Positions 42,983 to 52,489 of a DNA stretch of 64,000 nucleotides are shown piece after piece. Below the pieces are notes generated by a model. It searched no databases. It was not told where the DNA came from and saw only the letters and a program-made list of their open reading frames with translations. Origin of the DNA: Clostridia bacterium (GTDB lineage Bacteria > Bacillota > Clostridia > Christensenellales > Aristaeellaceae); NCBI GenBank assembly GCA_017447185.1, contig JAFSOC010000015.1, positions 62,001 to 126,000 of the forward strand, given 5' to 3'. The translations under genes and the position numbers were made by a program. Position 1 is the first letter of the stretch, and the number at the start of each line of letters is the position of its first letter.

Positions 42983-43081
42983 TGGCATCAAAAGCTCCGC
43001 TAGCCCCGGTAGCTCTTGACACATTTTCCCGGCATGCGACCATCATGAAGGGAATGACCATTACACTGGGAGGAAAATCCT
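42983..43081 (+). promoter_or_regulatory. Leader of rplM-rpsI, possible L13-type autoregulatory RNA
   Basis: The untranslated region contains AGCTCCGCTAGCCCCGG followed by TAGCTCTTG, so AGCT/AGCT and GCTA segments can pair into a small stem around 42990-43020. Bacillota rplM genes often carry a protein-binding leader (L13 leader). The match here is by position and ability to fold only. Confidence 0.3.
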
Positions 43082-43513
43082 TTGAAGACTTATATTCCGA
43101 AGACTGCAGACATCGACCGTAAATGGTATGTCGTAGATGCAGATGGAATGGTGCTCGGCCGCCTGGCAAGTCAGGTTGCGAACATCCTGCGCGGCAAGAA
43201 CAAGCCCATTTATACCCCGAATATGGATACCGGTGACTATGTCATCATCGTGAACGCGTCCAAAGTCGTTCTGACCGGCAAGAAGCTGGATCAGAAGATT
43301 TACTACCATCACAGCGGATATGCCGGCGGACTGAAGGAAACCAAGTACCGCAAGCTGATTGCTGAAAAGCCTGAATTCGCCGTTCGTCACGCGGTTGTCG
43401 GCATGCTGCCGAAGGGACCCCTGGGACGTCAGATGGCGAAGAAGCTGAAAATCTACGCCGGTGCAGAACATGACCAGGCTGCTCAGAAGCCTGAAGTGCT
43501 GGACCTGAAGTAA
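43082..43513 (+). CDS. rplM: 50S ribosomal protein L13
   Basis: A 143-residue protein starting with TTG (GGGAGG 8 bases upstream): [29 protein letters not shown], then [30 protein letters not shown] and [15 protein letters not shown], all typical uL13 blocks. It is the first gene of the classic rplM-rpsI pair. Confidence 0.97.
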   Translation: MKTYIPKTADIDRKWYVVDADGMVLGRLASQVANILRGKNKPIYTPNMDTGDYVIIVNASKVVLTGKKLDQKIYYHHSGYAGGLKETKYRKLIAEKPEFAVRHAVVGMLPKGPLGRQMAKKLKIYAGAEHDQAAQKPEVLDLK

Positions 43514-43535
43514 CGCGGAAAGGAGTTAGAAAAGA

Positions 43536-43925
43536 ATGGCTAAGGGAGAATACAGTGCTGTTGGCCGTCGTAAGAAAGCCGTTGCCCGCGTACGTCTGGT
43601 GTCCGGCGATGGAAAGATTGTGATCAACAAGCGCGATATCGACAATTATTTCGGACTTGAAACCCTGAAGATGACAGTTCGTCAGCCCCTGAACCTGACC
43701 AACGTTGGCAACTACGACGTGATGGTCAACGTGAAGGGCGGCGGTCTGACCGGCCAGGCCGGTGCGATCCGTCATGGTATCAGCCGCGCCCTGTGCAAGG
43801 CTGATCCGGAACTGCGCGACACCCTGAAGAAAGCCGGCCTGCTGACCCGCGATCCTCGTATGAAGGAACGCAAAAAGTACGGCCTCAAGGCTGCCCGCCG
43901 GGCGCCCCAGTTCAGCAAGCGCTGA
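43536..43925 (+). CDS. rpsI: 30S ribosomal protein S9
   Basis: A 129-residue uS9: [23 protein letters not shown] near the start, [19 protein letters not shown] in the middle and the basic tail [17 protein letters not shown] whose last residues contact tRNA in the P site. AAAGGAG precedes the ATG. Ends in a strong terminator. Confidence 0.97.
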   Translation: MAKGEYSAVGRRKKAVARVRLVSGDGKIVINKRDIDNYFGLETLKMTVRQPLNLTNVGNYDVMVNVKGGGLTGQAGAIRHGISRALCKADPELRDTLKKAGLLTRDPRMKERKKYGLKAARRAPQFSKR

Positions 43926-43945
43926 TTGGACCGAAAATGCTTTCC

Positions 43946-43975
43946 AAACCCTGCACGGATGTGCAGGGTTTTTGT
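43946..43975 (+). terminator. Terminator of rplM-rpsI
   Basis: AAACCCTGCAC and GTGCAGGGTTT form a perfect 11-bp stem with a GGAT loop, followed by TTTG. Confidence 0.93.
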
Positions 43976-44008
43976 TATGTCCACAGTAAGAAGGAACAAC
44001 AAAAAAAC

Positions 44009-44037
44009 TTGTAACCAAAACAGAGGAAACATAAAAT
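44009..44037 (+). promoter_or_regulatory. Promoter of the amino-acid ABC transporter operon
   Basis: TTGTAA and TAAAAT are separated by 17 bases. A GGAAACA/TGTTTCC inverted repeat (about 44025-44050) straddles the -10 box and could be an operator. Confidence 0.6.
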
Positions 44038-44087
44038 AAAAGGTGTTTCCACCGAAACAAACGATAAATTGCAGGAGGGTTTAACCA

Positions 44088-44924
44088 ATGAAAAAGATCA
44101 TTGCCATGATGATGATTCTGATGATGCTGATGGCTTCCGTTGCGATGGCGGACGGAATTCCCGGCGTGGAAGACGGCGTGCTGACCGTCGCGATGGAATG
44201 CGCCTACGCTCCCTACAACTGGGCCCAGACCGACGATTCCAACGGCGCTGTGCCGATCAAGGGCAGCCTTCTGTATGCAAACGGATACGATGTCATGACC
44301 GCCAAGGCCATCTGCGAAGCGAACGGCTGGCAGCTGGAAGTGATGCAGCTGGACTGGGACTCCCTGATTCCCGCGGTGCAGTCCGGTGTATGTGACGCCG
44401 TTATCGCCGGCCAGAGCATGACCTCTGAGCGGATGGAAGCGGTTGATTTCGCAGGCCCTTATCTGTATGCTTCCATTGTCTGCCTGGTCAAAAATGACAG
44501 CAAGTTTGCGGACGCGAAGGGAATTTCCGATCTGGCCGGCGGCTCCTGCACCAGCCAGAGCGGGACGATCTGGTACGAGCCCTGCCTGGATCAGATTCCG
44601 AACGCCAATAAACTGCCGCCCCAGGAATCCGCTCCTGCTATGCTGATGGCACTGGCTTCCGGCGCGGTTGACTTCGTCTGCACCGATATGCCGACGGCCC
44701 AGGGCGCCCTGATTGCCTATCCGGAACTGAAGATCCTGGACTTTGCCGGCAGCGGAGATGACTTCCAGGTCTCCGAAGAAGAGATCAACATCGGTATCTC
44801 CGTGAAGAAGGACAACAAGGCCCTGGTGGACGCGATCAATGCCTACCTGAGTGACAAGACCGCCGATGACTTCAACGCACTGATGGAAAAGGCGATCTCC
44901 GTTCAGCCCCTGAGCGAAGAATAA
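44088..44924 (+). CDS. Amino-acid ABC transporter solute-binding protein
   Basis: A 278-residue family 3 solute-binding protein. Signal peptide MKKIIAMMMILMMLMASVAMA, with signal peptidase I cleavage after AMA; there is no lipobox Cys. The mature part has LTVAMECAYAPYNWAQ, DVMTAKAICEANGWQLEVMQLDW, QSGVCDAVIAGQSMTSERMEAVDF and a closing INIGISVKKDN block, characteristic of polar amino acid binding. It heads a three-gene uptake operon. AGGAGGG precedes the ATG. Confidence 0.9.
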   Translation: MKKIIAMMMILMMLMASVAMADGIPGVEDGVLTVAMECAYAPYNWAQTDDSNGAVPIKGSLLYANGYDVMTAKAICEANGWQLEVMQLDWDSLIPAVQSGVCDAVIAGQSMTSERMEAVDFAGPYLYASIVCLVKNDSKFADAKGISDLAGGSCTSQSGTIWYEPCLDQIPNANKLPPQESAPAMLMALASGAVDFVCTDMPTAQGALIAYPELKILDFAGSGDDFQVSEEEINIGISVKKDNKALVDAINAYLSDKTADDFNALMEKAISVQPLSEE

Positions 44925-44965
44925 TCAAACCGTCCCGGGAAAAGACATGAGGGTGTACTGATATT

Positions 44966-45778
44966 ATGATTGGACAACTGTTTACCGATATCGGCAGCCT
45001 ATGGAACAAATACGGCACTGTATACCTGACCGGTATTCTCAATACACTGATCCTGGCTGTGACCGCCACGCTGATCGGCTGTATCATCGGCTTTTTCTGC
45101 GGTATCCTGCAGACGATCCCGTACAGCTCGAAGGACAACGTAGTGAAGCGCTTTGTCCTCAAATTGCTCCGGATTATTATCCGGGCCTATGTGGAGATCT
45201 TCCGCGGTACGCCGATGATTCTGCAGGCAGTTTTTATCTACTACGGACTGCCGTATTTCTTCGGCATTTCGTTTAAGGATATCTGGACGGTCAGCATCAT
45301 CGTCGTATCCGTGAATACCGGCGCGTACATGGCTGAATCCGTCCGGGGCGGTATCATGAGTATCGACCGGGGCCAGTTCGAAGGCGCGAAAGCCATCGGC
45401 ATGAACCACTGGCAGACGATGCTGCATATCGTTCTGCCGCAGACGCTGCGCAACATCATGCCACAGATCGGCAACAACTATATCATCAACGTCAAAGACA
45501 CCTCTGTCATGTTCATTATCGGATTCAACGATTTCTTTGCGGTGCATAAAATGGTTTCCGGCGCGGTGTTCAAATATTTCCCGTCCGCATTCATGGAAAT
45601 GGCGGGGTATCTTTTCCTGACACTGGTTTCGTCCTTCCTGCTGCGGAAGTTTGAAAAGAAACTGGCCGGGAAACCGAACTATGAACTGGTGAATACCGAT
45701 CAGCTGGTGATGACTGCAGGAAATTACAATATCCCGACAGAAGGCGGAGCGCCTTTTGACGAGAAAAGCAGGGAATAA
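44966..45778 (+). CDS. Amino-acid ABC transporter permease
   Basis: A 270-residue HisM/GlnP-type permease: YLTGILNTLILAVTATLIGCIIG at the start, YVEIFRGTPMILQAVFIYYGLP, and the EAA loop ESVRGGIMSIDRGQFEGAKAIGMN. The RGTP motif and EAA loop define polar amino-acid permeases. About five membrane helices; the C-terminal 30 residues are an uncharged cytoplasmic tail of unknown purpose. Follows the binding-protein gene by 41 bases. Confidence 0.92.
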   Translation: MIGQLFTDIGSLWNKYGTVYLTGILNTLILAVTATLIGCIIGFFCGILQTIPYSSKDNVVKRFVLKLLRIIIRAYVEIFRGTPMILQAVFIYYGLPYFFGISFKDIWTVSIIVVSVNTGAYMAESVRGGIMSIDRGQFEGAKAIGMNHWQTMLHIVLPQTLRNIMPQIGNNYIINVKDTSVMFIIGFNDFFAVHKMVSGAVFKYFPSAFMEMAGYLFLTLVSSFLLRKFEKKLAGKPNYELVNTDQLVMTAGNYNIPTEGGAPFDEKSRE

Positions 45779-45790
45779 AGGAGAGTGCAG

Positions 45791-46531
45791 ATGAGCGAGC
45801 ATATACTTGAGATCAGGCATCTCTCCAAAGCCTTCGGATCGCACGCCGTGCTGAAGGACATCGACTTTACGGTGGACAAGGGCGATGTGACATCCATTAT
45901 CGGCGCAAGCGGAAGCGGGAAATCCACACTTCTGCGCTGTATCAACCTGCTGGAAACGCTGACCACCGGCGAGATCCTGTACCACGGGCAGGACGTGACA
46001 AAAGGGAAGATCAACGCTTCCGCCTACCGGGCGAAAGTGGGGATGGTTTTCCAGAACTTTAACCTGTTCAACAACCTGACGGTACTGGGAAACTGCATGA
46101 TCGGCCAGCAGAAGGTGGCCAAGGTTCCGAAGGAAGAAGCAAAACAGAGGGCAATCTATTACCTGAACAAGGTGGGGATGGCGCCGTACATCAATGCCCG
46201 CCCGGACCAGATCTCCGGCGGACAGAAACAGCGCGTCGCCATCGCCAGGGCGCTGGCGATGGAACCGGAGGTTCTGCTGTTTGATGAACCTACCTCCGCA
46301 CTGGACCCGGAAATGGTCGGGGAAGTGCTGGATGTTATGAAATCCCTTGCCAGCGACAGGATGACGATGCTGGTGGTGACGCATGAAATGGCATTTGCCA
46401 GGGATGTGAGCACACACGTGGTTTACATGGCGGACGGCGTCATTGAAGAAGAAGGCGAGCCCGCCAAGATCTTCACCAATCCGGAAAGCCTGCGCACACG
46501 GGAATTCCTGAAGCGCATCCTGAACGGGTGA
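45791..46531 (+). CDS. Amino-acid ABC transporter ATP-binding protein
   Basis: A 246-residue ABC ATPase: Walker [15 protein letters not shown]-loop [13 protein letters not shown], signature [17 protein letters not shown], Walker [15 protein letters not shown] and the H-loop VVTHEMAFA, all in GlnQ-like form. I chose the ATG at 45791, not the GTG six bases upstream, because AAAGGAG then has good spacing. It energises the permease encoded just before it. Confidence 0.95.
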   Translation: MSEHILEIRHLSKAFGSHAVLKDIDFTVDKGDVTSIIGASGSGKSTLLRCINLLETLTTGEILYHGQDVTKGKINASAYRAKVGMVFQNFNLFNNLTVLGNCMIGQQKVAKVPKEEAKQRAIYYLNKVGMAPYINARPDQISGGQKQRVAIARALAMEPEVLLFDEPTSALDPEMVGEVLDVMKSLASDRMTMLVVTHEMAFARDVSTHVVYMADGVIEEEGEPAKIFTNPESLRTREFLKRILNG

Positions 46532-46534
46532 AGC

Positions 46535-46563
46535 TTGAAAGAGCGGCGAAGGCGCAGTATAAT
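46535..46563 (+). promoter_or_regulatory. Sigma-A promoter of pgi
   Basis: TTGAAA and a perfect TATAAT are separated by 17 bases, 42 bases before the ATG. The -35 box begins four bases after the transporter stop. Confidence 0.85.
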
Positions 46564-46605
46564 ATCTCCGGACGTCAAAAATAGTACGTTTCGGAGGACT
46601 GCAGA

Positions 46606-48189
46606 ATGAACCAGTGGAAAAATCTCGACACATTGAAAGCCTATCAGGAAATGAAAAATGATCCGCACCGTGTGGATCTGAAAAAGGAACTGGGCGGAGA
46701 GAAAGGCGCGGAACGCGTGGCATCGTACCAGGTGCCCATGGCTGCCGGCCTTTCTTTCTCGTATGCCGCGAAGCAGGTGGACGATAAGGTGCTGGCTCAG
46801 CTGAGCGCCCTGGCTGAAGAATGCGGCCTGGCCGGCAAGTTTGAAGAATTGTTTAACGGCGCGGTAATCAACACGGGCGAAAAGCGCCTGGTGCTGCACC
46901 AGCTGACCCGCGGCCAGCTGGGCAAAGCGGTTGTGGCGGACGGAACGGACAAGCGCGCCTTCTACACCGAACAGCAGAAGAAAATTGCTGAATTCGCCGG
47001 CAAAGTGCACAGGGGCGAAATCGTCAACGAAAAGGGCGAGAAGTTCACCACTGTTGTGCAGATCGGCATAGGCGGCAGCGACCTGGGCCCCCGGGCCATG
47101 TACCTGGCGCTGGAAAACTGGGCGAAGAAGAACGGATGCTTCCGGATGACCGCAAAGTTCATCAGCAACGTGGACCCGGACGATGCAGCGGGTGTTCTGT
47201 GCGAAACAGATGCGGCCCATGCGATCTTCGTGCTGGTATCCAAGAGCGGCACAACGCTGGAAACACTGACCAACGAATCTTTTGTCAAGGATGCGCTGAA
47301 AAAGCAGGGACTGGATTCCTCCAGACACATGATTGCCGTGACCAGCGAAACATCCCCGCTGGCGAAGAGCAGCGACTATCTGGCCGCATTCTTCATGGAC
47401 GACTATATCGGCGGAAGATATTCCTCCACATCAGCCGTCGGCGGCGCGGTGCTGTCTCTGGCATTCGGACCCGAAATCTTTGCCCGGTTCCTGGAAGGCG
47501 CGGCGGAGGAAGACAAGCTGGCGGCGGAAAAAGATGCCCTGAAAAATCCGGCAATGCTGGATGCGCTGATCGGCGTATATGAGCGGAATATCCTTGGATA
47601 TCCCGCCACGGCTGTGCTGCCCTACAGCCAGGCCCTGAGCCGCTTCCCGGCCCACCTGCAGCAGCTGGACATGGAATCGAACGGCAAGAGCGTTAACCGC
47701 TTCGGTGAACCGCTGGACTATGTGACCGGCCCGGTGATCTTCGGCGAGCCCGGAACGAACGGACAACATTCCTTCTATCAGTTGCTGCATCAGGGAACGG
47801 ACATTGTTCCGCTGCAGTTCATCGGATTCCGGCAGAGCCAGGCGGAAGAGGACGTGGTGATCCAGGGAAGCACGAGCCAGCAGAAGCTGTGCGCGAACGT
47901 GGCTGCCCAGATCATGGCCTTCGCCTGCGGCAAGGATGACGACAACCGGAACAAGTATTTTGCCGGCAACCGGCCCTCCAGCATCATCATCGGCGACAAA
48001 CTGACGCCGGAAGCGTTGGGCGCGTTGCTGTCGCACTTTGAGAACAAGGTGATGTTCCAGGGATTCCTGTGGAACCTGAACAGCTTTGACCAGGAAGGCG
48101 TGCAGCTGGGCAAGGTGCTGGCGAAGCGGGTGCTGGCACATGAGACAGACGGTGCGCTGAAGGCTTTCAGTGATCTGCTGAATATCTGA
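46606..48189 (+). CDS. pgi: Glucose-6-phosphate isomerase
   Basis: A 527-residue phosphoglucose isomerase: VVQIGIGGSDLGPRAMYLAL and FVLVSKSGTTLETLTNE bind the phosphate, GGRYSSTSAVGGAVL follows, and the C-terminal part has the catalytic TGPVIFGEPGTNGQHSFYQLLHQG. It interconverts glucose-6-phosphate and fructose-6-phosphate. The length is within the long (bacterial) group. AGGAGG precedes the ATG. Single-gene unit; with fba it covers two glycolytic steps in this window. Confidence 0.96.
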   Translation: MNQWKNLDTLKAYQEMKNDPHRVDLKKELGGEKGAERVASYQVPMAAGLSFSYAAKQVDDKVLAQLSALAEECGLAGKFEELFNGAVINTGEKRLVLHQLTRGQLGKAVVADGTDKRAFYTEQQKKIAEFAGKVHRGEIVNEKGEKFTTVVQIGIGGSDLGPRAMYLALENWAKKNGCFRMTAKFISNVDPDDAAGVLCETDAAHAIFVLVSKSGTTLETLTNESFVKDALKKQGLDSSRHMIAVTSETSPLAKSSDYLAAFFMDDYIGGRYSSTSAVGGAVLSLAFGPEIFARFLEGAAEEDKLAAEKDALKNPAMLDALIGVYERNILGYPATAVLPYSQALSRFPAHLQQLDMESNGKSVNRFGEPLDYVTGPVIFGEPGTNGQHSFYQLLHQGTDIVPLQFIGFRQSQAEEDVVIQGSTSQQKLCANVAAQIMAFACGKDDDNRNKYFAGNRPSSIIIGDKLTPEALGALLSHFENKVMFQGFLWNLNSFDQEGVQLGKVLAKRVLAHETDGALKAFSDLLNI

Positions 48190-48207
48190 CAGGAATAAAA
48201 TCATAAA

Positions 48208-48245
48208 AGGCGTTTCGCTTGAAAGCGGAACGCCTGATTTTTTTG
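48208..48245. terminator. Bidirectional terminator
   Basis: AGGCGTTTCGCTT pairs with AAGCGGAACGCCT around a short loop, followed by GATTTTTTT on plus and TTTTATG on minus, between pgi and the converging tsaC. Confidence 0.88.
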
Positions 48246-49283
48246 TTATGCCTGAATGACGCGGAAAGCAGCGGCGCGCCCCAGCCGGTTCATGACGGCC
48301 AGGCCTACGCCTTCCGGGGGAACGACTTCGCTGAAGACGGATTCCATGCCTTCCTCATCCAGGGCGCGCAGCGTATTGAACAGGCGGTGCGCAATTTCCC
48401 GAGGATCGTTCCGGGAACCGATATCGTGGGGGCAGCAGTCCCGGAGGACATCCATGTGCTCTGAAAAGCAGAGGACACAGGATTTACGGCCGAGGGCAAC
48501 CTCTTGCCGATAGAGTTCACGCAGGCGGGCAACCACAGCTTCCGCATCTCCCTCCACGAGGGTTACCTGGCCTTTCGGCGCATAATGCTTATAGCGCATG
48601 CCGGGGGAAAGTGCCTTTTCATCCGGCTTCAGGGGACGCAGGATGCTGCCCGCCAGAAGAACTTCCGTATGCAGGACTGATTCCAGCATCTCCTTCGTCA
48701 CTCCGCCGGGACGCAGGATTGTGGGCGCGCCGTGGCAAAGATCCAGCACAGTGGACTCCAGGCCCACATCACAGGGGCCGCCATCCAGGATCAGGGGAAT
48801 CTTTCCCTGCATGTCCTCCAGCACATGGGAGGCCAGAGTGGGACTGGGACGGCCGGAAGAATTGGCCGAAGGCGCGGCAACCGGCAGATCACAGGTCCGG
48901 AGCATAGCGGCCGCCACAGGATGGGACGGCATCCGGACAGCGACAGTGGGCAGTCCGGCGGTGACAACATCCGGAACGGCGGGGAATTTCTCAAACAGAA
49001 TGGTAAGGGGACCCGGCCAGAAAGCATCCATCAGCGGGAGCGCCGCATCCGGAACGGCACAGAGGCCATTGAGCTGGGAACGATCATGAATATGAACGAT
49101 CAGGGGATTATCCGCAGGGCGTCCTTTGGCAGCAAAAACAGAGAGCACGGCATCCGGGTCGAGCGCATTGGCGCCAAGGCCGTAGACCGTTTCCGTCGGG
49201 AAGGCAACCAGCTGGCCTGAGCGGAGAAGATCCGCCGCCAGCGAAAGGGATTCCTCATTTGAGGGGAGAAGAAGCGTTTCCAT
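48246..49283 (-). CDS. L-threonylcarbamoyladenylate synthase (Sua5/YwlC type)
   Basis: A 345-residue protein. The YrdC domain (residues 10-200) has VAFPTETVYGLGANA, FAAKGRPADNPLIVHI, LPVAAPSANSSGRPSPT and ESTVLDLCHGAPTILRPGG; a linker and a Sua5 C-terminal domain follow (MRYKHYAPKGQVTLV). It makes threonylcarbamoyl-AMP for the t6A37 modification of tRNA. Last gene of the DUF1385-prmC-prfA-tsaC operon, seven bases after prfA. The start lacks a strong ribosome binding site. Confidence 0.93.
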   Translation of the reverse strand: METLLLPSNEESLSLAADLLRSGQLVAFPTETVYGLGANALDPDAVLSVFAAKGRPADNPLIVHIHDRSQLNGLCAVPDAALPLMDAFWPGPLTILFEKFPAVPDVVTAGLPTVAVRMPSHPVAAAMLRTCDLPVAAPSANSSGRPSPTLASHVLEDMQGKIPLILDGGPCDVGLESTVLDLCHGAPTILRPGGVTKEMLESVLHTEVLLAGSILRPLKPDEKALSPGMRYKHYAPKGQVTLVEGDAEAVVARLRELYRQEVALGRKSCVLCFSEHMDVLRDCCPHDIGSRNDPREIAHRLFNTLRALDEEGMESVFSEVVPPEGVGLAVMNRLGRAAAFRVIQA

Positions 49284-49290
49284 ACCCTGA

Positions 49291-50358
49291 TCACATCCGA
49301 TCCTGCTGATTCACAAGTTTTTCTGTCTTTTCCGCAAGGCGGAGCGCATCAATGAAAGGAGCAATTTCTCCGTTCATGACATTGGCGACCCGGTTGACGG
49401 TCATGGACAGGCGATGGTCCACCACATAGTCATGATTGAAATAATAGGTCCGGATCCGGTCGCTGCGCTCGCCCCAGCGGATCTGGCTCCTGCGGTCCTG
49501 GGTTTTGGAATCCTCCTCCTGCTGCATACGGCGTTCGAGAAGGCGGGAGCGGAGGACCTTCATGGCTTTTGCCTTGTTCTCCAGCTGGCTGCGTTCATCC
49601 TGGCAGGTGACGACGGTATTGGTGGGAATATGGGTGATGCGGACGGCGCTGTCCGTGGTATTGACGCCCTGGCCGCCATGGCCGGAAGCATGGAAGACAT
49701 CAATGCGCAGTTCTGCCGGGTTAATATCCACCTCAATCTCTTCCGCTTCCGGGAATACAGCGACTGTGACAGTGGAGGTGTGGATGCGGCCGCCGCTTTC
49801 GGTGACCGGAACGCGCTTGACACAATGGACACCGCTCTCAAACTTCATGCGGGCAAAGGCATCCCTGCCGGAAAACATGAGAAGCGCTTCGTTAATGCCG
49901 CCGAGATCGGTATCGCTGGCGGAAAGCAGTTCCGCGGTGAGGCCGTTGCGGTCCGCATACTTCTGATACATACGGAGCAGGTCTGCAGCAAAGAGAGCGG
50001 CTTCATCACCGCCGACACCGGCGCGGATTTCCAGGATCACATTACGGGAATCCAGCGGATCCGGCGGAACGAGCAGGATCTTCAGTTCTTCTGTCAGACG
50101 GGCCTGGGAAGCAGTGAGAACTTCCATCTCCGCAGAGGCTTCCTCCGCTATCAGGGGATCGGAAAGCAATTCCCGGGTTTCCTGCAGCTGGCGGTCCAGG
50201 GAAAGGTATTCATGATATTTATCCACCAGCGGCTGCAGGGAGGAACGTTCCTTCAGCAGGGCCTGGTACTTTTCAAAATCGCGGATGATCTCCGGCTGGG
50301 AGATTGCCTCCTCCAGCTCAGAAAAACGATCCAGCAATTCATTCAGCTTCTCGAACAT
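49291..50358 (-). CDS. prfA: Peptide chain release factor 1
   Basis: A 355-residue class I release factor. The stop-codon-recognition part contains PVTESGGRIHTSTVTVAV, and the peptidyl-hydrolysis loop is FHASGHGGQGVNTTDSAV, with the invariant GGQ near residue 230. The R-V-P-V-T-E context (PxT-like PVT in domain 2) marks RF1 rather than RF2. GGAGGAG precedes the ATG. Its start overlaps the end of prmC, which methylates the GGQ glutamine. Confidence 0.96.
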   Translation of the reverse strand: MFEKLNELLDRFSELEEAISQPEIIRDFEKYQALLKERSSLQPLVDKYHEYLSLDRQLQETRELLSDPLIAEEASAEMEVLTASQARLTEELKILLVPPDPLDSRNVILEIRAGVGGDEAALFAADLLRMYQKYADRNGLTAELLSASDTDLGGINEALLMFSGRDAFARMKFESGVHCVKRVPVTESGGRIHTSTVTVAVFPEAEEIEVDINPAELRIDVFHASGHGGQGVNTTDSAVRITHIPTNTVVTCQDERSQLENKAKAMKVLRSRLLERRMQQEEDSKTQDRRSQIRWGERSDRIRTYYFNHDYVVDHRLSMTVNRVANVMNGEIAPFIDALRLAEKTEKLVNQQDRM

Positions 50359-51206
50359 AACTCCTCCGTACAGGTAGAGCGGGCATGAATCATTCGGGGA
50401 ATTCCGGCGAAATCGTCCCGGACTTCGATGCCGGTAAAACCGGCGGAAGCGAGCAGGGCGGATACATCACCGGCCTCCCCGTAACCGATCTCCAGGAAAA
50501 GATGACCGCCGGAGACGAGCAGTGGAAGGGATTCAAGGGCAATCCGGCGGTAGAAACTGAGCCCGTCTGCTCCTCCGTCAAGCGCCAGCTGCGGCTCGCG
50601 TAGCACCTCAGGCTGCAGGACAGCGCATTCGGATGAAGGAATATAGGGCGGATTGGAAACAATACAGTCAAACGAGGCGGGGGGAAACCCCACACAAAGA
50701 TCCCCCTGGTGCAGGGAGACGGATACCTGAAGCCGGTCCGCGTTGAGGGAGGAAACGGCCAGGGCATCCGGGGAAAGATCGGACAGCGTTACACGGAAAG
50801 AAGGCCTTTCCGATGCGAGGGACAGGCCGATGCAGCCGCTGCCGCAGCAGAGATCCAGTACAGCCGGAGAAGCGGCAGGTGGAAAACATTCCAGTACCCA
50901 GCGGCAGAGCTCTTCCGTTTCTGGCCGGGGAATCAGTACCCGGGAATCCACATGGAAAGAACGGCCGAGGAAATACGTTTCCCCGGTCAGGTACTGCAAC
51001 GGTTCACGGGCAAGGCGCCGGTCCGCCAGATCACGGAACCGGTTCACAAGATCCCGAGGAAGGCCGGACTCTGTATCCAGACGCAGCACAAGCGGCGGCC
51101 GGCCTGTCAGGAAGGAGAGCAGGAGCGCGCTGTCTGTTTCCGGATCGGGAATACCGGCGGTACGGAAACGGCTCGCCGTTTCCCGCAGAAGAAGGGCAGG
51201 GGTCAT
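50343..51206 (-). CDS. prmC: Release-factor glutamine methyltransferase
   Basis: A 287-residue SAM-dependent methyltransferase: helical N-terminus with YLTGETYFLGRSFHVDSRVLIPRPETEEL, SAM site VLDLCCGSGCIGLSLA, and the catalytic CIVSNPPYIPSSE. It methylates the glutamine in the GGQ motif of RF1 and RF2. The 3' end runs 16 bases into prfA, so the two are tightly coupled; it overlaps the DUF1385 gene as ATGA. Confidence 0.95.
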   Translation of the reverse strand: MTPALLLRETASRFRTAGIPDPETDSALLLSFLTGRPPLVLRLDTESGLPRDLVNRFRDLADRRLAREPLQYLTGETYFLGRSFHVDSRVLIPRPETEELCRWVLECFPPAASPAVLDLCCGSGCIGLSLASERPSFRVTLSDLSPDALAVSSLNADRLQVSVSLHQGDLCVGFPPASFDCIVSNPPYIPSSECAVLQPEVLREPQLALDGGADGLSFYRRIALESLPLLVSGGHLFLEIGYGEAGDVSALLASAGFTGIEVRDDFAGIPRMIHARSTCTEELCSRS

Positions 51207-52258
51207 GATTCGGTTTCAGTGGGAACGGACGTTTCCGGCGCGGGGAAGACATAACCGGGCTCCGATTCCTGATAGGAATGGAAAATACCCCAGCCTTCCG
51301 GCGTTCTGGGCGTGCCCTCGGGGAAACCGTTCAGGACAACGTTGACAGAAACAATCGCGACCTCCAGCATGGAAGCATCAGGCTCCCGGGTTGTGAGGCG
51401 TTGCATCTGCATACCGGGGGTGCGCAGGATGCAGGAAGTGCGGGAGGTGGAATGGGCCAGGCCCATCAGAACTTCATAACTGACGCCGGCCACGACGGGC
51501 AGCATCGCCAGATGGAAGAGGAAACGCAGGAAGAAGTTATTGATCGGGAGCAGGATGTTCAGCACGAGGAACAGCAGGATGCTGATCACAAAGACGATCA
51601 GCAGGAAGGCTGTGCCGCAGCGGGGATGGAGACGGGAGAAGGACTGCGCATTCTCGGGCGTCAGGGGACGGCCGGATTCCTGGCAATGTACGGATTTATG
51701 CTCCGCACCGTGATACTGGAAGGTGCGCCGGATATCCGGAATGAAGCCGACCAGGAACATATAGCTCAGCAGGAGTACCACCTTCAGCAGACCGCCGAGG
51801 AGGGTATAGCCCACAGGGCCCATGCCGGCACTTTTCAGTACGGATTCAAGCCCGGCAGGAAGCGCCATGAACAGGCCGATGGACAGGGCAACCGCCAGGA
51901 TGATGGCAAGTGCCATCACGATCTTGTCCACACCCTTGCCCAGTTTGGAGGCAAGCCATTTTTCGAACTTCGAAGGCTCCTCATCGAGAATGCCGAGCAT
52001 TTTTGTGGAGTCGCTGAGGGTATTCATACCGTAATACAGCATGGTGCACATATTGACGATGCCACGGATGAAAGGTTTGCCCATCCAGGGATGCTTTTCT
52101 TTCACCGGGACGAAGGGAGTAAGCTTGGTTACCATCGTCCCGTCGGGGCGGCGGACGGTGACGGCCGTAGCATTGGGAGAGCGCATCATGACGCCCTCCA
52201 TGACAGCCTGGCCGCCTACATCGAACTTTTTATCCTGTGAAGTCTGAGACTGATTCAT
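51203..52258 (-). CDS. DUF1385 membrane protein
   Basis: A 351-residue protein beginning with the DUF1385 block [25 protein letters not shown] and [19 protein letters not shown], then transmembrane helices (about residues 105-175 and 225-275) flanking [26 protein letters not shown] and [10 protein letters not shown]. The AEHK..HC..R..L and HPRCGT motifs suggest a metal or substrate site. The family sits next to rpmE/prfA in clostridia; its function is unknown. I chose the ATG at 52258 with GGAGG upstream. Confidence 0.92.
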   Translation of the reverse strand: MNQSQTSQDKKFDVGGQAVMEGVMMRSPNATAVTVRRPDGTMVTKLTPFVPVKEKHPWMGKPFIRGIVNMCTMLYYGMNTLSDSTKMLGILDEEPSKFEKWLASKLGKGVDKIVMALAIILAVALSIGLFMALPAGLESVLKSAGMGPVGYTLLGGLLKVVLLLSYMFLVGFIPDIRRTFQYHGAEHKSVHCQESGRPLTPENAQSFSRLHPRCGTAFLLIVFVISILLFLVLNILLPINNFFLRFLFHLAMLPVVAGVSYEVLMGLAHSTSRTSCILRTPGMQMQRLTTREPDASMLEVAIVSVNVVLNGFPEGTPRTPEGWGIFHSYQESEPGYVFPAPETSVPTETES

Positions 52259-52312
52259 TATGAAAAACCTCCGGTACAAAATGCTGGGGAGCGAACTCCC
52301 GCAACGCATGCA

Positions 52313-52342
52313 ATTGTACAACAAACGATCCGGATATGTCAA
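52313..52342 (-). promoter_or_regulatory. Sigma-A promoter of the DUF1385-prmC-prfA-tsaC operon
   Basis: On the minus strand a perfect TTGACA and TACAAT are separated by 18 bases, about 55 bases before the ATG. A GGGAG-TTCG-CTCCC hairpin (stable UUCG loop) lies in the leader near 52286-52300. Confidence 0.8.
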
Positions 52343-52410
52343 AAAGGAAGGGTGGCATTCCGGCCGAAAGGCAGCAAAAGGGGATTACGGGACAAAAACC
52401 AAAAAAATGG

Positions 52411-52439
52411 TTGCAAATACACATTCAATATGGTATTAT
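52411..52439 (+). promoter_or_regulatory. Sigma-A promoter of rpmE
   Basis: TTGCAA and TATTAT are separated by 17 bases, with TGG ahead of the -10 box, 51 bases before the ATG. Confidence 0.8.
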
Positions 52440-52489
52440 ACCTTTTGCGATTAAATCGCCATTGCATACGCGAAAGAGGTGAAACAGCA

